Below are positions 1-5,137 of a stretch of DNA of 6,045 bases, in pieces. The position numbers were made by a program, and so were the translations under genes. Position 1 is the stretch's first letter; each line of letters opens with the position of its first letter. The stretch is taken from assembly GCA_023442945.1 (NCBI GenBank), contig JAEZWW010000109.1, forward strand, positions 1 through 6,045, in the 5' to 3' direction. The notes under the pieces were generated by a model that did no database searches, was not told the origin of the DNA, and saw only the letters and a list, made by a program, of their open reading frames with translations. Source of the DNA: Pseudomonadota bacterium. Its GTDB lineage: Bacteria > Pseudomonadota > Gammaproteobacteria > Burkholderiales > Burkholderiaceae_C.

Positions 1-543
1 GCCCAGCACGGCGCGCGGGTTGTCTTCGGTGCGCATGCGGCGCTCTTCCTTGACCACCGCCAGCTCCTTGGCGAACTCTTCGTCGCTGTAGCGGTTGTGG
101 GCAAAGCGGTCGGCCTCCAGCGCCATCACGTCGCCCAGGCGATTGGCCGGCACCTGCTGGTAATAGCCGGTGTAGTCCATGCTGGTGAAGGCGTTCTCGC
201 GCCCGCCCACCTGCGCCACGCGGCGTGAGAACTCGCCGGGCGCCAGCTTGTCGGTGCCCTTGAACATCATGTGCTCCAGCACGTGGGCGACGCCGCTCTT
301 GCCGTCGACCTCGTCCATTGAGCCGACGCGCACCCACAGCATGTGCACCGCCGTGGGCGCGCGGCGGTCAGGCTTGACGATGACCGTGAGGCCGTTGCCC
401 AGCTTGAACTGGCTGATGGCGCTGGCTGCGGCCGCGGGGCCCGACGGCGCGAGTGGCTGGGACAGGGCGAAGGGCGCGAAGGCGGCGCTGGCGGCCAGCA
501 GCAGCGCGGCGGCCAGGGCAGAGATGGAAGGTTTGAAATGCAT
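1..543 (-). CDS. M16 family (insulinase/pitrilysin-like) zinc peptidase, N-terminal part
   Basis: Partial gene: 181 residues are visible from the ATG at 543, and the rest lies beyond the left edge (family members are usually about 440-460 aa). Residues 1-28 look like a Sec signal peptide: a Lys near the start, an Ala/Leu-rich core, and possible cleavage after AFA (residue 23) or ALS (28), so the mature protein should be periplasmic. The inverted zinc motif HVLEH is at residues 87-91 (zinc ligands H87 and H91, catalytic E90), followed by MMFKGT. E168 in VVKEERRM fits the distal Glu ligand of HxxEH-x76-E. The segment GGRENAFTSMDYTGYY is also typical of M16. The start was chosen because the frame is open upstream to a TAA near 631 but has no ATG, GTG or TTG there, and the signal peptide begins at once. 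No Shine-Dalgarno is seen. The gene is divergent from selD. Family call is secure; the physiological substrate is unknown. Confidence 0.93.
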   Translation of the reverse strand, partial: MHFKPSISALAAALLLAASAAFAPFALSQPLAPSGPAAAASAISQFKLGNGLTVIVKPDRRAPTAVHMLWVRVGSMDEVDGKSGVAHVLEHMMFKGTDKLAPGEFSRRVAQVGGRENAFTSMDYTGYYQQVPANRLGDVMALEADRFAHNRYSDEEFAKELAVVKEERRMRTEDNPRAVLG

Positions 544-620
544 GACCGCAAACAGAGTCGGGGGGGCGGAAATTCGTTCCTTGAACCTGAGAGTGTGCCT
601 GAGCGCGGCGCGCCGCCGAT

Positions 621-681
621 TTTGATGCTTTTAAGGCTCCAGCGCTTGCCCATCAAGCGCAAGCAGCTATCGATTCAATAG
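621..681. repeat. Intergenic palindromic repeat, Comamonadaceae-type
   Basis: A perfect 7-bp inverted repeat, GCGCTTG (642-648) and CAAGCGC (654-660), is separated by the 5-nt loop CCCAT. It is flanked on the left by a T/A-rich stretch (621-634) and on the right by AGCAGCTATCGATTCAATAG (662-681). I recognise this arrangement (AGCGCTTG, short loop, CAAGCGCAAGCAGCTAT) from memory as a recurrent intergenic element of Comamonadaceae genomes; no search was run. It lies between the divergent M16 peptidase and selD genes and ends about 28 bp before the selD start, so it could lie in or next to either promoter. Boundaries are approximate. Confidence 0.6.
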
Positions 682-696
682 TCAACAGGCATGCGC

Positions 697-702
697 GACA
701 AT
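697..702 (+). promoter_or_regulatory. Possible -10 element of selD (leaderless start)
   Basis: GACAAT is a fair match to TATAAT and ends 7 nt before the selD ATG at 710, so transcription would begin at or within a base or two of the start codon. The best -35 at 17-bp spacing (TTCAAT, 674-679) is weak. No Shine-Dalgarno is present before the ATG, which agrees with a leaderless message. Prediction only. Confidence 0.35.
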
Positions 703-709
703 CCGCCGC

Positions 710-1792
710 ATGACCGCTTCTCCCCCCATTTCACCGCCCGCCGGCGCCGCCGAACCGCGCCTCACGTCCCTTAGCCACGGCGGCGGCTGCGGCTGCAAGA
801 TCGCGCCCGGCGTGCTGTCGTCGATCCTGCGCGGCACCACGCAGATGCCGGTGCCGCCTGAGTTGCTGGTCGGCATCGAAACGGCGGACGACGCTGCCGT
901 CTACAAGCTCAACGACCAGCAGGCGCTGGTCGCCACCACCGATTTCTTCATGCCCATCGTCGACGACCCGTTCGACTTTGGCCGCATCGCCGCCACCAAC
1001 GCGCTGAGCGACGTCTACGCCATGGGCGGCACGCCGATCATGGCGCTGGCGGTGGTGGGCATGCCGATCAACGTGCTCAGCGTCGAGACGATTGGCAAGA
1101 TACTGGAAGGCGGCGCCAGCGTGTGCCGCGCGGCCGGCATCCCGATTGCAGGCGGCCACACGATTGATTCGGTCGAGCCGATCTACGGCCTTGTGGCGCT
1201 CGGCCTTGTCCATCCTGATCGCGTGGCGCGCAACGCCGCCGCGCAGCCAGGCGATGTGCTGGTGCTGGGCAAGCCGCTCGGCGTCGGCATTTATTCGGCG
1301 GCGCTCAAGAAGGAAAAGCTGAGTGCCGACGGCTACGCCCAGATGATCGGCGCAACAACGCGCCTGAACACCCCCGGCGCTGCGCTGGCCGCCCTGCCCG
1401 GCGTGCACGCCATCACCGACGTGACCGGCTTCGCCCTGGCCGGCCACGCGCTGGAACTGGCGCGCGGAGCGGGTGTCACCGTGCAGATCGACTGGCCCGC
1501 CGTGCCGCTGCTACCCGGCGTGCGCGAGCTGGCGGCGCAGGGCATCGTCACGGGTGCCTCTGGCCGCAACTGGGCCGCGTATGGTCACGACGTGGCGCTG
1601 CCCGAGGGCTTTGGTGACACCAACCGCACGCTGCTCACCGACCCGCAGACGAGTGGTGGCCTATTGTTGTCCTGCCGCCCGTCCAGCCTGCGCGAGGTGC
1701 TATCGGTTTTTGAGCAGCATGGTTTTGGCGACGCCGCACTGGTGGGCCGCGTCGAAGCGGCAGGCGGCAAGCCGCTGGCCGTGCGGAGCTAA
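710..1792 (+). CDS. selD: Selenide, water dikinase (selenophosphate synthetase), Cys form
   Basis: A 360-aa cytoplasmic enzyme that makes selenophosphate from selenide and ATP, with AMP and phosphate as the other products. Selenophosphate is the selenium donor for selenocysteine tRNA and for 2-selenouridine in tRNA. The glycine-rich N-terminal loop SHGGGCGCKIAP (residues 22-33) carries C27 and K30, matching E. coli Cys17 and Lys20. The residue at the catalytic site is an ordinary Cys codon, so no Sec insertion is needed here. The ATP/Mg aspartates fall at the same +10 offset: D61 (ADDAAVY), D101 (ALSDVYAMGG) and D237 (DVTGF, E. coli D227). AGGHTIDS (147-154) and DPQTSGGLL near the C-terminus are also family hallmarks. 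E. coli SelD is 347 aa, so this is full length with a slightly longer N-terminus. No selA, selB or selC lies in the window. The stop overlaps that of the convergent DUF3037 gene. Confidence 0.97.
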   Translation: MTASPPISPPAGAAEPRLTSLSHGGGCGCKIAPGVLSSILRGTTQMPVPPELLVGIETADDAAVYKLNDQQALVATTDFFMPIVDDPFDFGRIAATNALSDVYAMGGTPIMALAVVGMPINVLSVETIGKILEGGASVCRAAGIPIAGGHTIDSVEPIYGLVALGLVHPDRVARNAAAQPGDVLVLGKPLGVGIYSAALKKEKLSADGYAQMIGATTRLNTPGAALAALPGVHAITDVTGFALAGHALELARGAGVTVQIDWPAVPLLPGVRELAAQGIVTGASGRNWAAYGHDVALPEGFGDTNRTLLTDPQTSGGLLLSCRPSSLREVLSVFEQHGFGDAALVGRVEAAGGKPLAVRS

Positions 1793-2679
1793 ACCAGACT
1801 CTTCGGCCCGGCACCAAACTTCGTGGCGTGCCGGTGATCACGTTCTTCGGGTGCAGCGAACTCAAGAATGCGCGCCTCGTCTGTCGCCGCAACCACTTGC
1901 ACCCCTTCCTGCTGCAAATCAGTACGGATTTCCTCATAGGCGGCGAACGCCCGCGTCTGAGGATCCGGCACCGAAACCGGAAACAACACCTGCGCCGGTA
2001 GCGCCTGACGTTTTCGCAAGCGGCGCACCTTGTCCACCCATTGCCCCCCATGCGTCAGCACGCGTGTCGAGTCGGTCCGTGCCAGGAACAAGGGTTTGAT
2101 AACCTGAGTTGGCTCATAGTTCTGCTTGCGCACGAACGGAAAATTGACCTCAAAATCGTCGGTGCCGACTTTCGCTCGCTGAAATTCGGCACCCACATGG
2201 GCTCGCATCAGCAGGCGCCGCACAGAGTCCTCCAACAACCGCTCCTGATACTCACGCGTCACAAAGTTGTGCTCCACGTAATATTCATATAGGGCTTTCA
2301 GCTTGGCCTTGGGGTCTTCCGCAAGCACCAGGCGCGGCTCATCGAAATACAACAGCCCCTCACGCGGGCGCACCAATTCGGTGAACTGGTTCAGCGCAAC
2401 GGGCACATTCACCACACGTTTTCGCCCGTCCAGCGCCTGGCGGCGAATTTCGTGCTCGAACCGGTTCAGTTCCTGCTTAAAAAATGCATGGCTGTTTCGG
2501 TAAACCGCGCTGTCCAGTCCGTGAAAAAACTGCGTCAGTCGGCTGTACTTCTTGCTGATGCGAAAGCCGAAAAAACGCGCCTCGGGAGCCAACAAAACCA
2601 CGCCCACGTTTGCGAATTCGCCCGTCTCGACAAACGGGCGAAACCGCAGAAGCGCGTATTGGCAGGCAATCTTGTTCAC
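1789..2679 (-). CDS. DUF3037 family protein, partner of HipA-like kinase
   Basis: A 296-aa protein starting at GTG 2679. The N-terminus NKIACQYALLRFRPFVETGE, followed by FANVGVVLLAPE, is the diagnostic opening of DUF3037, a family without an assigned function. The reading frame stays open to an ATG at 2778, but the extra 33 residues are Arg-rich, lie entirely inside the upstream kinase gene and do not resemble the family; the GTG places the conserved N-terminus exactly. The GTG overlaps the kinase TGA as GTGA, so translation is probably coupled. No signal peptide or membrane segment is seen, and it is probably cytoplasmic. The middle is rich in charged residues (EHEIRRQALDGRKR, about 76-88; DKVRRLRKR, 216-224), which could suit nucleic-acid or protein contact, but that is a guess. 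GC is low in places (hand count 28/60 at 2101-2160, 30/60 at 2521-2580). The stop overlaps the selD stop on the other strand. Confidence 0.85.
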   Translation of the reverse strand: MNKIACQYALLRFRPFVETGEFANVGVVLLAPEARFFGFRISKKYSRLTQFFHGLDSAVYRNSHAFFKQELNRFEHEIRRQALDGRKRVVNVPVALNQFTELVRPREGLLYFDEPRLVLAEDPKAKLKALYEYYVEHNFVTREYQERLLEDSVRRLLMRAHVGAEFQRAKVGTDDFEVNFPFVRKQNYEPTQVIKPLFLARTDSTRVLTHGGQWVDKVRRLRKRQALPAQVLFPVSVPDPQTRAFAAYEEIRTDLQQEGVQVVAATDEARILEFAAPEERDHRHATKFGAGPKSLV

Positions 2680-3422
2680 GGAGGGTTCCAGAAATCGTCG
2701 TCCTGGCACCGGTTCAGCGTGGCCAGCAACTCGTGCCACGACACGTCGGCGGGCACATCGTCGTCCACCCACCACCAAGAATCGGGGATGCTAGCACGCA
2801 GCTTTTCAGCCCGCTCCAACGCGGCCTTCATGCGGGCCACGTAACTGGTACGCAGGTCATGGTCCGAGAATACATCGTTCCACGCATCGGCGAATACATG
2901 TGTGGCCAGGAAATGGGCCTTATCGAAGTCACGGTCGAACGCTTGGTTGTGGTCGATCACCGCCAGTTCTTCACCCAGAACATCCCAAAGCAAATTGGGG
3001 TTGCCGCCGTGCGGGGACAAATGCCGGTCCTCGTTGCGAATCCACCAGTCGAACACCAGCACATCGCGCGCCACAACGGGCGGGACCAAGTCACGGGTTG
3101 TCATCGTCAGCTCCTGGGCGTGGGCAACCTGACCTGATGCGAATACCACACCGCTGCCCAGATCGTGAATATCCGCCCGAGCCTTGAACGCAACCAATGG
3201 CTGCGGCACCTCCGCCAACACGTACGGTGCCACCGGCAGCCCAAAGGCCGTGGCCAGTTGGGCCGACACCCATTCGCACACCAGGCTGCGCCGCCCGGCG
3301 CTGCGCCCTTTGACGAAATACACCAACCCGTCGTCGCCCCGGCAGATGAAGGGCTCGGTCACGCCCTGCCGCGCGCGGTCCAGCACCTCTTCGATGATGA
3401 CCGTGGGGCGGGCGCTGGGCAT
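2676..3422 (-). CDS. HipA-like (HipA_2 type) serine/threonine kinase-fold protein
   Basis: A 248-aa protein from the ATG at 3422. The fold can be followed in order: VYFVKGRSAG with K38 as the likely ATP lysine, LVCEWVSAQL with E50 as the likely helix-C glutamate, then GLPVAPYVLAEV. The catalytic-loop region is WWIRNEDRH (127-134) with D132 as the likely base, followed by Asn at 141 and 143. The metal-binding segment is AVIDHNQAF (154-162) with D157. It is much shorter than E. coli HipA (about 440 aa) and lacks the HipA N-terminal subdomain, matching the compact HipA_2 type. No HipB-like helix-turn-helix gene is adjacent; the partner is the downstream DUF3037 gene, overlapped by 4 nt. Active-site residues look intact, so it is probably an active kinase, but its target is unknown. 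It may belong to a toxin-antitoxin or stress/defence module, which is inference. It is divergent from ftsY. Confidence 0.85.
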   Translation of the reverse strand: MPSARPTVIIEEVLDRARQGVTEPFICRGDDGLVYFVKGRSAGRRSLVCEWVSAQLATAFGLPVAPYVLAEVPQPLVAFKARADIHDLGSGVVFASGQVAHAQELTMTTRDLVPPVVARDVLVFDWWIRNEDRHLSPHGGNPNLLWDVLGEELAVIDHNQAFDRDFDKAHFLATHVFADAWNDVFSDHDLRTSYVARMKAALERAEKLRASIPDSWWWVDDDVPADVSWHELLATLNRCQDDDFWNPP

Positions 3423-3428
3423 GGATCA

Positions 3429-3434
3429 ACTGTA
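3429..3434 (-). promoter_or_regulatory. Possible -10 element of the kinase/DUF3037 operon
   Basis: On the minus strand TACAGT ends 6 nt before the kinase ATG at 3422, a spacing that would give a leaderless or nearly leaderless transcript. No clear -35 is found at 16-18 bp, and no Shine-Dalgarno precedes the ATG. Only one promoter would be needed, since the second gene overlaps the first. Confidence 0.3.
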
Positions 3435-3521
3435 CCAAGGCGCCCGCCCGAAGCGTCTGCGGGTTGGCCCACGACTTATCTTGCCGGAGCAACACACAAT
3501 CAAAATCGGTTGACGGCCCCC

Positions 3522-3527
3522 TAAAAT
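3522..3527 (+). promoter_or_regulatory. Possible -10 element of ftsY
   Basis: TAAAAT, one mismatch from TATAAT, ends 8 nt before the ftsY ATG at 3536. The -35 region at normal spacing (about 3499-3504, ATCAAA) is weak. The TTGACG at 3510-3515 looks like a -35 but is too close to pair with this -10. The 113-bp gap 3423-3535 between the divergent kinase and ftsY genes must hold both promoters. Confidence 0.4.
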
Positions 3528-3535
3528 CCGCTGCA

Positions 3536-4912
3536 ATGTTCAGCTTTTTCCGCCGCAAGAAGGCCGAACCGACGTCCGATGAGGCGCCGGTCGCGGATCC
3601 TGAAACCCGCTCTCCCGAATCCGACGACGGCGCAGCGCTGGCGCTGGACGATCTGGAACGGCAGGTGCTGGCCGATGAACCGGAAGTGGCGGCGAATCCG
3701 CGTGCAGCTGGCGGTTTCATGTCGCGCTGGTTGGGCGGCGGCGCCGCGCCTGCGCCGACGCCCGTCCCGGCGCCCACATCAACACCAACGCCGGTGCCAG
3801 TCCTCGCACCAGCGCCGGCGCCCGTGGTCGCGCCAACCCCGCCACCCGCCGCAACACCCCCGACGCCGGCCCCGGTGGTCGCAACGGTCCCGCCACCGCC
3901 TGTCGCCGCCGCGCCCGTTGCTACTGATCTAATAGCGATTCCCGCTGACCTGGCGCCGCTGATCGCCGAAAAAGACCTTGAACTGGCCCCCGCCTCCGCC
4001 ACCGCCGAAGCAGCGCGCGTGGGCTGGATGGACCGCCTCAAGACCGGGCTGAAACGCACCGGCAGCAGCATCAGCACCGTCTTCACCGGCACGCAGATCG
4101 ACGACGCGCTGTATGAAGACCTGGAAACCGCGCTGCTGATGGCCGATGCCGGCGTGCCGGCGACCGAGTTTCTGCTGCAGGACTTAAAGCGCCGCGTGAA
4201 GGAGTCGCGCGCCACCGACACCGCGCAGGTCAAGGGCCTGTTGCGCGACGCCGTGGCCGACATGCTGGCGCCGCTTGAAAAGACGCTGGTGGTGGGCGTC
4301 TACCACCCTACGGTGATCATGGTGGCGGGCGTCAACGGCGCCGGCAAGACGACCAGCATCGGCAAGCTGACCAAGCACTTCGTCGATGCCGGCGCCAGCG
4401 TGCTGCTGGCGGCGGCCGACACGTTTCGCGCCGCCGCGCGCGAGCAACTCGCCGTGTGGGCCGACCGCACGAAGGTCGAGATCATCACGCAGCAAGGCGC
4501 CGACCCGTCGGCCGTCGCCTTCGACGCCGTCGGCGCCGGCCGCGCGCGTCGCAAGGACGTGGTGCTGGTCGACACCGCCGGCCGCCTGCCGACGCAAAAA
4601 CACCTGATGGAAGAGCTGACCAAGATCCGCCGCGTGGTGACCAAGGCCGACATCACCGCCCCGCACGAGGTGCTGCTGGTAATCGACGGCAACACGGGGC
4701 AGAACGCGCTGGCGCAGGTCAAGGCTTTTGACGCCGCGGCGCCGCTCACCGGCCTGATCGTCACCAAACTCGACGGCACCGCCAAGGGCGGCGTGCTGTG
4801 CGCCATCGCGCGCGAAAAGCCGGTGCCGGTGTATTTCATAGGCGTCGGCGAGCGGTTGGAAGATTTGCAGACCTTCAAGGCGCGCGAGTTCGCCGAGGCG
4901 CTGGTGGCTTGA
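3536..4912 (+). CDS. ftsY: Signal recognition particle receptor FtsY (SRP GTPase)
   Basis: A 458-aa SRP receptor that docks ribosome-nascent chain-SRP complexes at the inner membrane and, by reciprocal GTP hydrolysis with Ffh, hands them to the Sec translocon. The start MFSFFRRKK gives a short amphipathic basic N-terminus as expected for membrane contact. The frame extends back to an ATG at 3464, but those 24 residues are unlike FtsY and reach the opposite promoter. After an acidic stretch (about 11-50) comes a Pro/Ala/Val/Thr linker (about 70-129), then the N domain from about 160. The G domain shows G1 GVNGAGKTT (265-273), the insertion-box start DTFRAAAREQL (295-305), G3 DTAGRL (346-351) and G4 TKLDGTAKGG (410-419). 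The C-terminus, GVGERLEDLQTF, is also typical. FtsY usually stands alone or with ftsEX; no ftsEX follows here. A large inverted repeat begins 28 bp after the stop. Confidence 0.98.
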   Translation: MFSFFRRKKAEPTSDEAPVADPETRSPESDDGAALALDDLERQVLADEPEVAANPRAAGGFMSRWLGGGAAPAPTPVPAPTSTPTPVPVLAPAPAPVVAPTPPPAATPPTPAPVVATVPPPPVAAAPVATDLIAIPADLAPLIAEKDLELAPASATAEAARVGWMDRLKTGLKRTGSSISTVFTGTQIDDALYEDLETALLMADAGVPATEFLLQDLKRRVKESRATDTAQVKGLLRDAVADMLAPLEKTLVVGVYHPTVIMVAGVNGAGKTTSIGKLTKHFVDAGASVLLAAADTFRAAAREQLAVWADRTKVEIITQQGADPSAVAFDAVGAGRARRKDVVLVDTAGRLPTQKHLMEELTKIRRVVTKADITAPHEVLLVIDGNTGQNALAQVKAFDAAAPLTGLIVTKLDGTAKGGVLCAIAREKPVPVYFIGVGERLEDLQTFKAREFAEALVA

Positions 4913-4940
4913 GGCGATACAACTGAACTGCCAGAAAACT

Positions 4941-5044
4941 GTACGCGAAGGACGCGAAGGATCCGCGAAGGACGCAAAAGTAAAACCAAAAATCTTTGGA
5001 TGTCCTTTCGCGTCCTTCGCGCAATCTTCGCGTCCTTGGCGTAC
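4941..5044. repeat. Large imperfect inverted repeat of GCGAAGGA units, possible ftsY terminator
   Basis: The left arm 4941-4982 and right arm 5003-5044 are reverse complements at 36 of 42 positions by hand alignment, around a 20-nt spacer. The spacer holds a smaller hairpin, CCAAA (4986-4990) with TTTGG (4995-4999). The left arm contains three copies of CGCGAAGGA (4944-4952, 4953-4961, 4964-4972); the right arm holds the complementary TCCTTCGCG type. Five T residues follow at 5050-5054, so the RNA could act as a terminator for ftsY, though the stem is much longer than ordinary terminators. GCGAAGGAC repeats of this sort recur between genes in several proteobacteria, which I state from memory. 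No reading frame of note crosses it. Confidence 0.75.
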
Positions 5045-5124
5045 GGCTGTTTTTGACGCCATCCAACATCCCAGTCAGCCCCTGCAACGGTTTGCAACGC
5101 CGGTTGGCCGCTGCACGCAGTCGA

Positions 5125-5130
5125 TACACT
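5125..5130 (+). promoter_or_regulatory. Possible -10 element of the SelD-associated oxidoreductase gene
   Basis: TACACT ends 7 nt before the ATG at 5138, the same spacing as at selD. TTGGCC (5104-5109) is a -35-like sequence at a short 15-bp spacing. No Shine-Dalgarno lies before the ATG. The position after the inverted repeat suggests the gene has its own promoter rather than reading through from ftsY. Confidence 0.3.
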
Positions 5131-5137
5131 TCGGCGC

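Noticed and set aside
560..566. Run of seven G residues upstream of the M16 start, considered as a phase-variable tract
   Set aside because: It is short, outside the coding frame, and nothing else suggests slippage control.
710..1792. Possibility that SelD is itself a selenoprotein with a SECIS element
   Set aside because: The catalytic position is a TGC cysteine codon in GCGCK and the frame has no internal TGA.
2680..2778. Upstream extension of DUF3037 to the ATG at 2778
   Set aside because: The added 33 residues are Arg-rich, lie inside the kinase gene and precede the conserved family N-terminus; the GTG at 2679 overlapping the kinase stop fits better.
3464..3535. Upstream extension of FtsY to the ATG at 3464
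   Set aside because: The extra 24 residues do not resemble FtsY, whose normal N-terminus MFSFF begins at 3536, and a -10-like box lies in this stretch.
3091..4263. Long open frame (390 aa) antisense to ftsY and the kinase, with Gly/Ala/Thr/Val-rich repeats
   Set aside because: It is the mirror of the FtsY Pro/Ala linker in GC-rich DNA and runs across the 5' part of the kinase gene in another frame; no recognisable domain.
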